Part shown: piece by piece, positions 1 to 6,417 of the stretch
Layout: each line of letters starts with the position of its first letter
Numbering within the stretch: position 1 is the stretch's first letter
From: JBFAPK01 sp040676675
GTDB lineage: Bacteria; Actinomycetota; Actinomycetes; Mycobacteriales; Micromonosporaceae
DNA length: 20,448 nucleotides
Assembly: GCF_040676675.1 (NCBI RefSeq)
Contig: NZ_JBFAPK010000067.1
Coordinates: forward strand, 1-20,448
Reading direction: 5' to 3'
Notes under the pieces: generated by a model
Database searches by the model: none
What the model saw: the letters and a program-made list of their open reading frames with translations, nothing else
Told to the model about the DNA's origin: nothing
Position numbers and translations under genes: made by a program

Positions 1-77
1 CGGGCTTTCTGGCTCTACACCCCAATGGACCACACCAGATGACCCCCCCCCACCCCCCCACTTTTGGTCTTACTCGG

Positions 78-115
78 AAAAATCGTCGCTAGTGGATATC
101 CACTAGCGACGATTT
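78..115 (-). terminator. Rho-independent terminator after the NmrA-like gene
   Basis: A perfect 18-bp-arm palindrome (80-97 paired with 98-115, centre GGATATCC) lies 42 bp past the stop of the NmrA-like gene. Read on the minus strand it runs into five consecutive T residues, which is unusual for a high-GC actinomycete and fits a true intrinsic terminator. Its plus-strand right end runs into a 16-bp word (110-125) that recurs in the hairpin at 1533-1588. Confidence 0.75.
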
Positions 116-156
116 GCCCTAGATCGACGGGCCCTGGCGGTTCGGGCGGGGGCGGC

Positions 157-1002
157 CTACTTGAAGGCGGCGGCGTTGCGGCGGGCCCAGTCGGCGAAGG
201 CACCGGCCGGTCGGCCGAGGACCCGCTCGACGTCGGGGCTGACCTGCTGCTCGGCGGCGGTGGGCCGGCCGAGGACGGCGAGGGTGGTCTCGGCCACCGG
301 CTCGGGCATGAACTGGAGCATCTGCGCCCGGGCCTCGTCGAGGGTCTGCTCCACGAACCGGATCGGCTCGCCGATCGCCTCGCCGATCGCCTCGGCCCGC
401 TGCCGGGGCGTGGTGCGGGCCGGTCCGGTGAGGGTGTAGATCCGCCCGACGTGGCCGTCCTCCCGCAGGGCCACGGCGGCGACCTCGGCGATGTCGAGCG
501 GGTCGACGGTCGGCAGGCTGACGTCGCCGAAGGGGGCGGCGACGGTCCGCTCGGCGCGGACCGACGGGATCCAGGCGTACGAGTTGGTGTTGAAGCCACC
601 CGGCCGCAGGATCGTCCAGTCGAGGCCGGATTCCTGCACGGCGTCCTCGACGGCGCGCATGGCGATCCCGTGCGACGGCGACTCCGGCCGGGTCGCGACC
701 CCCTGGGAGGAGAGCAGCACGACCCGTCCGACCCCGCCGGCCTTGGCGACGTCGAGGACGTCCCGTGGGCTCAGCACTCCTGCACCGGCACCGCCGTCGT
801 GCAGGAAGAGGGCGTCGGCGCCGTCGAGGAGGGGCCGCAGGCTCTCCGGGTCGGCCAGGTTCGCGGGCCGGGCCAGCACGCCTTCGGGTACGGCCGCCGC
901 CGCCACGTTCCGGGACGTGGCCGTGACCCGCTCGCCGGCTGCCGCGAGCGCCTCCACGAGCGCCCGGCCGACGTTGCCGGTCGCTCCGGTAACTACGATC
1001 AT
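157..1002 (-). CDS. NmrA-like NAD(P)-binding (atypical SDR) protein
   Basis: The 281-residue product is a predicted cytoplasmic atypical short-chain dehydrogenase of the NmrA/QorB-like group. These use an N-terminal Rossmann fold to bind NAD(P)H and act as oxidoreductases or redox sensors. The start is MIVVTGATGNVG, giving the glycine-rich dinucleotide motif TGATGNVG at residues 5-12. I chose the ATG at 1002 because GGGGAG lies just upstream and the longer frame adds 30 residues of non-family sequence before the Rossmann strand. VVLLSSQG near residue 95 and WTILRPGGFNTN near residue 145 match the family core. The catalytic YxxxK of classical SDRs is not evident, as is usual for NmrA-like proteins. 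It is transcribed divergently from an HxlR regulator, a common pairing in actinomycetes, so repression by that neighbour is likely. The substrate is unknown. Confidence 0.9.
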   Translation of the reverse strand: MIVVTGATGNVGRALVEALAAAGERVTATSRNVAAAAVPEGVLARPANLADPESLRPLLDGADALFLHDGGAGAGVLSPRDVLDVAKAGGVGRVVLLSSQGVATRPESPSHGIAMRAVEDAVQESGLDWTILRPGGFNTNSYAWIPSVRAERTVAAPFGDVSLPTVDPLDIAEVAAVALREDGHVGRIYTLTGPARTTPRQRAEAIGEAIGEPIRFVEQTLDEARAQMLQFMPEPVAETTLAVLGRPTAAEQQVSPDVERVLGRPAGAFADWARRNAAAFK

Positions 1003-1099
1003 GAATGTCTCCCCGTTCGAGTGAACCGCCCTGAACTGGGCGGGGACGTCGCTGAGCGGGGGGATCCCACCGCGACGGAGAGACGCTAACACCGTCGGT

Positions 1100-1128
1100 A
1101 TAGTAGGTACCTAGAGGAAAGTGACTAT
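1100..1128. promoter_or_regulatory. Candidate HxlR operator and divergent promoter region
   Basis: The 141-bp gap between the divergent genes contains the perfect 10-bp palindrome TAGGTACCTA (1104-1113) inside a wider inverted repeat, ATAGT (1100-1104) and ACTAT (1124-1128). On the minus strand, TAGTCA (1127-1122) and TACTAT (1105-1100) form a plausible -35/-10 pair with 16-bp spacing, so the palindrome sits in the spacer of the NmrA-like gene promoter. HxlR dimers usually bind short AT-containing palindromes in this arrangement. The motif is seen directly; regulator binding is inferred. Confidence 0.5.
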
Positions 1129-1143
1129 GCGTGAGGGGTACAC

Positions 1144-1539
1144 ATGACCGCCGAGACGACAACCCGGAGCCCGGCCGCCTCGGCCGATCCGGAGTCCGCC
1201 TGCCCGATCGCCCCGGTCGTCGACATCGTCTTCAGCCGGTGGACCACACCGATCCTCTGGACCCTGAACGCGCACGGCCGGCAGCGCTTCGTCGAGCTGC
1301 AGCGCCGGATCGCCACGATCACCCCGAAGGTGCTGACCCAGCGGCTGCGCCAGCTCGAACGCGACGGCCTGATCGTGCGTACGTACCACCCGGAGGTCCC
1401 GCCCCGGGTCGAGTACGAGATCAGCGAACTCGGCCGCAGCCTCGCCCCGCTCTTCGCCCACCTCGCCGAGTGGTCCGCCACCAACCTCGACAAGGTCGAC
1501 CGGGCCCGGCAGGAGTACGACACCGCCTCGCCGATCTAG
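1144..1539 (+). CDS. HxlR-family winged-helix transcriptional regulator
   Basis: This 131-residue protein matches the HxlR (DUF24) family in length and sequence. Residues 20-45 (CPIAPVVDIVFSRWTTPILW) are the usual opening, with a conserved N-terminal cysteine at residue 20, the residue used for redox or electrophile sensing in relatives such as YodB and QorR. Residues 48-80 hold the recognition helix (TPKVLTQRLRQLERDGLIVR), and the wing (YHPEVPPRVEYEISELG) follows at 81-97. GAGGGG at 1132-1137 precedes the ATG. It is divergent from the NmrA-like gene and probably represses both genes through the intergenic palindrome, responding to a reactive or quinone-like signal. The signal is inferred from the family. 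The stop codon lies inside the left arm of the following hairpin. Confidence 0.93.
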   Translation: MTAETTTRSPAASADPESACPIAPVVDIVFSRWTTPILWTLNAHGRQRFVELQRRIATITPKVLTQRLRQLERDGLIVRTYHPEVPPRVEYEISELGRSLAPLFAHLAEWSATNLDKVDRARQEYDTASPI

Positions 1540-1588
1540 GGCAAATCGCGGTGACTTGATCTTCAATCACCACGATTTGCCCTAGATC
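1533..1588. terminator. Bidirectional terminator-like hairpin with repeated 16-bp word
   Basis: A 56-nt near-perfect inverted repeat: a 16-bp arm (1533-1548) pairs with 1573-1588, continued by GGTGA/TCACC and TTGA/TCAA to a 3-nt loop, with one mismatch and one bulge. It overlaps the HxlR stop codon and ends 5 bp before the stop of the convergent secreted-protein gene, so it can terminate both. The right arm, CGATTTGCCCTAGATC, is identical to 110-125. Confidence 0.7.
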
Positions 1589-1592
1589 AAGC

Positions 1593-2099
1593 TCACTGGT
1601 CGTTCGTCGTCACCCGCTCCTCGGAGCAGTAGTTGGCACAGACCGTCCAGCGCAGGCGGCTGCCCTGGTAGCCGAAATAGTTCTCGCTGGTGTTCTCGTA
1701 GTAGTCCTTGTTGCAGTGGACCCACGTCCCCACGCCCGCCCAGCCGTAGCACGTGCCGTGGCGATAGGTCACCCAACCCCGGCTCGATCCGGCGTAGAGC
1801 TCGTTGGACCAGGAGATGGAGGTCCCGCCGGCGGCGTCGGGATCGATCGCCTGGACGAACCACTGGTCGCCGTACCGTACGAAGCACCCGGTGGCATCGT
1901 TCCCGATGGTGGTGGTGCAGACGCCGCCCGACGGCGACCCGCCGGAAACGGCGTCGTCCATCTCGAAGGGCTTCGGCAGCGTCGGCGGGTCGGCGGACGC
2001 GGCCGCCGCCGGTACGGCGGCACCCACGAGACCGGTGAGCAGTGCCACGGCGATCACCATCATCGACCGGAGTCTCGCGTGGCGTGGAGGTCGAATCAT
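1593..2099 (-). CDS. Small secreted six-cysteine protein of unknown function
   Basis: The 168-residue precursor begins with a typical Sec signal peptide: basic residues at 2-11 (IRPPRHARLR), a hydrophobic stretch at 13-30, and a cleavage region AAAASA near residue 36. The mature part of about 130 residues is rich in Trp, Tyr and Gly and has exactly six cysteines (61, 72, 117, 129, 154, 158), suggesting three disulfides after export. I do not recognise a family. The ATG at 2099 is preferred because GAGGAAA lies upstream and the signal peptide starts there; the frame stays open to 2360 but that extension is not protein-like. It is convergent with the HxlR gene and appears monocistronic. A 14-bp palindrome lies 92 bp upstream of its start. 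Secretion is well supported; function is unknown. Confidence 0.8.
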   Translation of the reverse strand: MIRPPRHARLRSMMVIAVALLTGLVGAAVPAAAASADPPTLPKPFEMDDAVSGGSPSGGVCTTTIGNDATGCFVRYGDQWFVQAIDPDAAGGTSISWSNELYAGSSRGWVTYRHGTCYGWAGVGTWVHCNKDYYENTSENYFGYQGSRLRWTVCANYCSEERVTTNDQ

Positions 2100-2415
2100 T
2101 TCTTTCCTCTCGACAAGGCGCCCCCCGGACGTGGTCACGTCGCCGTTCGAGTGGACGACGCCAGATAGGCGGCCGTTACTCTTCCTGGACCATCGGTACC
2201 GATGATAGGAATCCCTTTTGTCGGTCTCCTGGGTGATCCACCGTCGAGTGCTGTGCCGCGCCGGCCGTCTTCTCACGTCTCTGAACAGGGCTTTCGGCGC
2301 TTTGCTGACGGTGGGGCGAGCGGGCTTTCCGCCGCGATCCCGAGCCGCATAGGCGGCCATACAGCCATGTCGATCACCGAATGGTCGGGGCGCGCGCGGG
2401 GGTGCGGCTGGGGGC
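2100..2415. promoter_or_regulatory. Upstream region of the secreted six-cysteine gene
   Basis: This 316-bp gap carries no convincing gene. It must hold the promoter of the minus-strand secreted gene and the 3' end of the XRE gene transcript. CATCGGTACCGATG at 2191-2204 is a perfect 14-bp palindrome and a good operator candidate. A small hairpin GCCGC-ATAG-GCGGC (2344-2357) lies just past the XRE stop and may help termination. No clear -35/-10 pair could be assigned. Confidence 0.4.
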
Positions 2416-3708
2416 TCAGATCGTTACGCCCATGTGGGCGGCCAACTCGGGCACGGGTCCCGGCGGCGTGCCGCCGATCGCGCGCAGCAGGTCGGTCATC
2501 GTCGCGCGGGCGGCGGGGCGGTAGCGGATCTCGGCCGGCGCCACCCGCTCGCCGTCGACCAGGGCCCGGCCCGCGCGGACCGTGTCGCCGGTCTGGAGGT
2601 ACGCGCGCGCGAGGTCGAGCAGGTGCTGCGCCCGGCGCTCCGGCGGCAGCCCGCCGAGGTCACGCGGGTCGATGCGCGTGTGGATTTCGATCGCGTGCCC
2701 GCCCTCGCCCAGCTCGACGGCGGCGGCGATCCGGTGCAGCCGCACGTTCGTCGGTCCGAAGCTCGTCCAGTAGCGGTCCTGGTCGGTACCCAGGGCGTTT
2801 GCCGCCCCTTCGGCCGCCTGGAGCAGTTCCCGCGCCCGGGCCGCGTTGCCGAGCCGCGCGACCGCCAGCGCACCCTGGAGGAACAGCCACCCGCGTACGG
2901 AGAGCCGGGCCGGACCGGTGGGCTCTGTGCCGCCCAGTTCCTCGCCGCCCGGGGCGAGTCGGTGCGCGGCCTGCTCGTGTGCGGCCAGCGCGGACCCGGG
3001 TCGGCCGAGTGCGAGCAGGGCGCCCCCGGCCCGGCCGGTGGCGGTACCCACCAGCAGCGGATCGTCGGCGCGCGCGGCCACCGCCGTCGACCGGTCGGCG
3101 GCGAGCCAGGCCAACTCGGCCTCGCCCAGCTTGAGCAGCACCGCCGAGGCGATCTGGTACGCCTGCGCCAGCAGGTGCGCCGCCTCGGGGTCGTGGTACA
3201 GCCCGTCCGACGCCTGCGCGTCGAGTATCAGGCGCGGTAGGGATCGGGCGAGGCTGTCGTACCCGGATCGTTGGCACGTCAACCAGGCGTGGTTGACCGC
3301 CTTGGCCAGCTCGGGCAGCTCCGGCGGGTTGGGCTCGCCGTCGCGCCTCGGCCCCGGCACCGCGTACCGCTCCAGGGCCGCGCGGATTCCCTCGGTCTCG
3401 ATCCGCCCGCGTCCGCCCATCCGCTTCGACTCCGTGCTGACGAGCTGCTGTACGTCGATCCGCAGCGCTTCGGCGATCTCGTGCAGTACCGAGAACCGGT
3501 CGAGCCGCCGTGCGCCCCGCTCGACCTTCTCGACCCAGCTCTTCGACTTGCCGAGCCGGTCGGCGAGGTGCTGCTGCGACAGGTTGCGCCGTCCACGCCA
3601 GTACGCCACCCGCCGCCCCACCGGCAGCTCGTGTCCCGGGTTGCGGGTGGGCTCGGGCGAGCCCTTCGGGGGAGTGCTCGGCCGTGGCCGCGGATCCAAG
3701 GCGCTCAT
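2416..3708 (-). CDS. XRE-family regulator with helical-repeat-like C-terminal region
   Basis: The 430-residue protein has a proline-rich N-terminal tail (1-28), an XRE/Cro-type helix-turn-helix at about 29-90 (RRNLSQQHLADRLGKSKSWV contains the recognition helix) and a long Ala/Leu/Arg-rich helical C-terminal region. Segments such as RAGGALLALGRPGSALAAHE and QHLLDLARAYLQTGDTVRAG look like tetratricopeptide-type helical pairs. Such proteins are common actinomycete regulators in which the repeat domain senses a peptide, protein or small ligand. The ATG at 3708 is supported by GAGGAG upstream; the open frame reaches 3939 but the extra residues are low-complexity. It is divergent from a minimal GntR protein, suggesting joint regulation. 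No target gene other than the GntR gene lies next to it. Confidence 0.88.
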   Translation of the reverse strand: MSALDPRPRPSTPPKGSPEPTRNPGHELPVGRRVAYWRGRRNLSQQHLADRLGKSKSWVEKVERGARRLDRFSVLHEIAEALRIDVQQLVSTESKRMGGRGRIETEGIRAALERYAVPGPRRDGEPNPPELPELAKAVNHAWLTCQRSGYDSLARSLPRLILDAQASDGLYHDPEAAHLLAQAYQIASAVLLKLGEAELAWLAADRSTAVAARADDPLLVGTATGRAGGALLALGRPGSALAAHEQAAHRLAPGGEELGGTEPTGPARLSVRGWLFLQGALAVARLGNAARARELLQAAEGAANALGTDQDRYWTSFGPTNVRLHRIAAAVELGEGGHAIEIHTRIDPRDLGGLPPERRAQHLLDLARAYLQTGDTVRAGRALVDGERVAPAEIRYRPAARATMTDLLRAIGGTPPGPVPELAAHMGVTI

Positions 3709-4261
3709 GCTGCTCCTCGGTCGGGGTTGGGAGGATGTGGCGGCGCCGAGGCGGGCGGGGGCGACCGACCGCCCGTATGGGGAGGCGGTGGTCGGAGCCC
3801 GCCACCCGCCCCGGGCCTTTTCCGCTCCCGACCGCCGTCGCCTCGGTACGGCCGAGAGTGGTTCCGGACAGGGGTGGATTGGGCGGTTACTCGCGCTGCG
3901 GTCGGGGCGGGGATGTTCCGGTTCGGTAGGACACGGCAAGCCTCCTCATGCCAGGCGGGCATGGGGCGGGCCGGCGACGTGGTCCCGCCGAGCCGACCCG
4001 CCCAGCCCCGCCGAGACCTGGTCGAGTTGACCTGTGCTTGACAGGGCAATCCGATACGGCGGGTCTGGATGTGGCCAGTCGTATCGGCGGATGCCTGAAC
4101 CGGGAGGCCGGCTGCCTACCAGGCGTTCCGTGCCAGGCGTCCGTGGGACCAACATACAATGCAAAGCATTGTAAGACCAATGGCTGTGCATGCTAAGCAC
4201 GCAAAGTCTTGGCAGGGCTGCCGTGTGCATGGGAGGATCTTGGTGCCTACCAGGAGTTGCC
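3709..4261. promoter_or_regulatory. Long divergent regulatory region between XRE and GntR genes
   Basis: This 553-bp gap has no supportable gene. Visible elements are: CATGCC-AGGCG-GGCATG (3947-3963); TTGACA at 4038-4043 as a -35-like hexamer without a clear -10; an inverted repeat CCGATACG (4051-4058) and CGTATCGG (4080-4087); the 19-bp palindrome at 4155-4173; GTGC-N7-GCAC (4186-4200); and an 11-bp direct repeat TGCCTACCAGG at 4113-4123 and 4244-4254. The second repeat copy overlaps the GntR ribosome binding site. The density of symmetric motifs fits two DNA-binding proteins acting here. Confidence 0.5.
4155..4173. promoter_or_regulatory. 19-bp palindromic operator candidate
   Basis: TACAATGC-AAA-GCATTGTA is a perfect inverted repeat with 8-bp arms. 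Each strand carries TACAAT, which resembles a -10 hexamer, so bound protein would block transcription in both directions. On the minus strand TTAGCA (4196-4191) lies 17 bp upstream of TACAAT, giving a possible promoter towards the XRE gene. The likely ligands are the GntR or XRE products encoded on either side. Confidence 0.6.
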
Positions 4262-4549
4262 ATGCCACGGATCTCAGACCGTCAACGGATTGCCCAGGAC
4301 ATTCGTGACCGGATCGCGTCGGGCGAGTACGGCCCGGGCGCCAAGCTGCCGTCGTTGCGCGAGTTGACCGCGCGGTATGGCGTGTCCGCCGAGCCTGTGC
4401 GCTCGGCAATTCTGATTCTGCAGGCCGAAGGGCTACTGGAAGGACGCCAGGGTAAGGGCGTCTATGTGACCGGTGCGCCGAAGGCGAGTGACGGGGTGAC
4501 ACCTTCGGCGCCCGCCGAGAGGACCGCGAGGTTTGGCCCTGTGAGCTGA
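4262..4549 (+). CDS. Minimal GntR-family winged-helix DNA-binding protein
   Basis: The product is 95 residues and consists almost entirely of a GntR winged helix at about 6-72: IAQDIRDRIASGEYGPGAKL, PSLRELTARYGVSAEPVRSA and the wing LEGRQGKGVYV. It then has a short disordered tail. No effector-binding domain follows, so it cannot sense a ligand the way FadR, HutC or MocR proteins do. It may act as a simple repressor or with the divergent XRE protein. AGGAG (4252-4256) lies 5 bp before the ATG at 4262, and the earlier in-frame ATG at 4190 lacks this support. Small GntR proteins of this type occur both as chromosomal regulators and on actinomycete conjugative elements (KorSA-like). No transfer genes are visible here. 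Confidence 0.87.
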   Translation: MPRISDRQRIAQDIRDRIASGEYGPGAKLPSLRELTARYGVSAEPVRSAILILQAEGLLEGRQGKGVYVTGAPKASDGVTPSAPAERTARFGPVS

Positions 4550-4554
4550 CGCTT

Positions 4555-4583
4555 GCTCGCCTTTCGCCGCGCGACAGGCGAGC
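4555..4583 (+). terminator. Hairpin after the GntR gene
   Basis: GCTCGCCT (4555-4562) pairs with AGGCGAGC (4576-4583) around a 13-nt loop, 5 bp after the GntR stop. There is no T-tract, which is normal for actinomycete terminators. The remaining bases to 4715 hold nothing I can identify. Confidence 0.5.
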
Positions 4584-4715
4584 GCGCGGCGCCACGAGTG
4601 GGTCGATCATCAGCTTGGCGCAGGCGGCGCCCTCCATCAACCGGCAGTGGTCAGGCACCTGCTCAGACGATGCGACCTACGAAGGCTCTCCTTCGGGTAT
4701 CGCCATTGCGTTCAT

Positions 4716-5216
4716 TCAGCGCGGGCCGAGGCCGGTACGGCCGTCGAGGAGTTCGCGCGCGGCGTCGAGGTGGCCGAGGTGCCGGGCGGTCTCTTCGATC
4801 ATGTGGAGGACGATCCCGCGCAGGTCGCCGACCTCGTCGTCCGGGTCGCTGCCGGGTCGCCCGACCGGCTTCGCGTCCAGTGGCGTGGTGGCGAGCAGGG
4901 CATTGGCTCGTTCGCACTGCTCACGGTAGAAGGCGAACACCTCGGCGACCGGGTGCGCGGCGGTCATCGCCTCCTCGTCGTCGTCGGGCCACGGTACGTC
5001 GGCCACGGTGCCCTGGAACACCCGCTGGAACCAGTGGCGCTCGGCATAACCCAGGTGCTTGATCAGCCCGATCGGCGTCCACCCGGAGGGCAGGACCGGG
5101 GTCCGCAGCTGCTCGTCGGTGAGCCCGTCGAGGATCGCCAACGCACTGGCCCGCTGGGCGTCGAGGTAGTGCTGCAGGGCACGTGCTTCTGCCGTCATCG
5201 TGCTGCTGGGGGCCAT
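4716..5216 (-). CDS. DinB-like (DUF664) four-helix protein
   Basis: This 166-residue protein fits the DinB/DUF664 superfamily, four-helix-bundle proteins that often bind a divalent metal and include mycothiol-dependent enzymes such as maleylpyruvate isomerase and mycothiol S-transferases in actinomycetes. Family marks are LPSGWTPIGLIKHLGYAERH (43-62) and HMIEETARHLGHLDAARELL (138-157). His54, His146 and His149 are plausible metal ligands. Start 5216 is chosen because AAGGA lies 5 nt upstream. A thiol-transfer or detoxification role is inferred from the family only. It is downstream of, and co-oriented with, the AraC gene, but a hairpin at 5291-5310 lies between them, so it may be transcribed separately. 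Confidence 0.88.
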   Translation of the reverse strand: MAPSSTMTAEARALQHYLDAQRASALAILDGLTDEQLRTPVLPSGWTPIGLIKHLGYAERHWFQRVFQGTVADVPWPDDDEEAMTAAHPVAEVFAFYREQCERANALLATTPLDAKPVGRPGSDPDDEVGDLRGIVLHMIEETARHLGHLDAARELLDGRTGLGPR

Positions 5217-5290
5217 GGTGATCCTTCCGGGCAACGCGGCCGTCGTCGTACCGCCGCGGACTATTCCAGATCCGGGGATTTCGCTGCGGA

Positions 5291-5310
5291 ATGGCCCGTA
5301 CCGGGGCCAT
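5291..5310 (-). terminator. Hairpin after the AraC gene
   Basis: ATGGCCC (5291-5297) and GGGCCAT (5304-5310) form a perfect 7-bp stem with a 6-nt loop, 33 bp past the AraC stop on the minus strand. It may terminate or attenuate transcription before the DinB-like gene. Confidence 0.45.
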
Positions 5311-5343
5311 CCCCTACCAAGATTGCCGAGAACCTGCCGGCGG

Positions 5344-6264
5344 TCAGGGTAGGTGTCGGACCTCGTACGCGGCGGTCTCCTCGCGCAGGCGGGCCGCGTC
5401 CTGCCCGGGTGGGGCGCCGAAGAGCCGGCGGTACTCGCGGTTGAACTGCGAGGGACTGTCGTAGCCGACCAGGTGTCCGACGCTGGCGACGTCGCCGGGG
5501 CGGCCGACCAGCAGCGAGCGGGCCTCCTGGAGTCGGATGCGCTTCTGGAACTGGAGCGGGCTCATGGCCGTGATCGCGCGGAAGTGCCGGTGGAAGGCGG
5601 ACGGGCTCATCCCGGCCAGGCGGGCCAGGTCGGAGATCCGCATCGGCTCGGCGTAGTTGTCGCGAATCCAGCGGATCGCGCGGTTGACGTGGGAGAGGCC
5701 GCTGTCGGCCAGGCCGATCTGGCGGATCACGTCGCCGTGCGGGCCGGTGAGCAGCCGCCAGAGGATCTCCCGCTCGATCAGCGGCGCGAGCACCGGCGCG
5801 TCGGCGGGGTGGTCGAGCAGCCGGAGCAGCCGGGCGACGGCGTCGAGCAGCTCGGGGCCCGCGTCGCCGGTCGCGATCGCGGGCATGCCGACCGTGGTAC
5901 GGGACCAGCGTGCGGCCGGCCCCTCCAGCAGCAGCGGGGCGATGGCGGCCGGACGCAGCGCCAGCCCCAGTCCCAGCGCCGGGACCCGTGGGCTGGCCCC
6001 GACGAAGTGGCCGGTCACCGGCAGCTCGGCGGTGACCACGAGGAACTGCCCGGCCCGGTACTCGAAGACCTGGTCGCCGAGGAGGAGCCGCTTGCCGCCC
6101 TGGGCCATGACGACCAGCAGCGGCTCGGTCAGCGAGTAGTCGGGCGGCGCGGTCTCGACCTTCGACAGCAGCAGACCGTCGATCGGCGTGACGAGGTCCG
6201 GTCGGGCCCGGGCCGCGACGCGGTCGCGGATCTCGGCCAGCAGGAGGTCGGGGTCGGGGCGCAC
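5344..6264 (-). CDS. AraC-family transcriptional regulator
   Basis: The 306-residue protein has an AraC N-terminal cupin-like sensor domain (about residues 25-175, including VVMAQGGKRLLLGDQVFEYR and AGQFLVVTAELPVTGHF). Two helix-turn-helix motifs follow in the C-terminal 100 residues: MRISDLARLAGMSPSAFHRH and VASVGHLVGYDSPSQFNREY with the family-typical RLFG after it. This architecture matches the AraC_N/HTH_18 group often encoded beside the oxidoreductase it controls. The GTG at 6264 is my choice of start because the residues after it open the sensor domain and those before it are not protein-like. The ribosome binding site is weak (GGACGG). It diverges from an aldo/keto reductase, its most likely target. 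The inducer is unknown, but a reactive aldehyde or a product of the reductase is plausible. Confidence 0.9.
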   Translation of the reverse strand: MRPDPDLLLAEIRDRVAARARPDLVTPIDGLLLSKVETAPPDYSLTEPLLVVMAQGGKRLLLGDQVFEYRAGQFLVVTAELPVTGHFVGASPRVPALGLGLALRPAAIAPLLLEGPAARWSRTTVGMPAIATGDAGPELLDAVARLLRLLDHPADAPVLAPLIEREILWRLLTGPHGDVIRQIGLADSGLSHVNRAIRWIRDNYAEPMRISDLARLAGMSPSAFHRHFRAITAMSPLQFQKRIRLQEARSLLVGRPGDVASVGHLVGYDSPSQFNREYRRLFGAPPGQDAARLREETAAYEVRHLP

Positions 6265-6317
6265 CCGTCCACGGAAGCACCCCGACTCCGCCGCGACAAC
6301 CCGATCGAGGCGAAGTC

Positions 6318-6348
6318 GAGAGGATCGGACAAGGGTCCGAGCGGATCG
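6318..6348. promoter_or_regulatory. Candidate AraC binding repeats in the divergent promoter
   Basis: GAGAGGATCG (6318-6327) and GAGCGGATCG (6339-6348) are direct repeats spaced 21 bp start to start, two helical turns, as expected for the two half-sites of an AraC protein. Between and overlapping them is TCGGAC-AAGG-GTCCGA (6325-6340), a perfect hairpin. They lie 70-100 bp before the reductase start. Confidence 0.4.
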
Positions 6349-6417
6349 ATCTACCGGGTCCCGGACCGCGGACGTTCGATGGAGGGGAGCCTTCCGAGAC
6401 GCATAGGAGCAGTTCAG

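Noticed and set aside
1003..1092. N-terminal extension of the NmrA-like protein to an ATG at 1092
   Set aside because: The extra 30 residues are not family-like, and the ATG at 1002 has a good ribosome binding site directly before the Rossmann motif.
2100..2360. 87-residue N-terminal extension of the six-cysteine protein
   Set aside because: It precedes an otherwise standard signal peptide, and GAGGAAA supports the ATG at 2099.
4038..4066. Full promoter starting at TTGACA upstream of the GntR gene
   Set aside because: The -35 is perfect, but no TANNNT hexamer lies 16-19 bp downstream, so it is only noted within the intergenic region.
4550..4715. Remnant gene with a short minus-strand reading frame (4658 leftwards)
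   Set aside because: The few residues do not match any family I can name and overlap the GntR gene and its hairpin.
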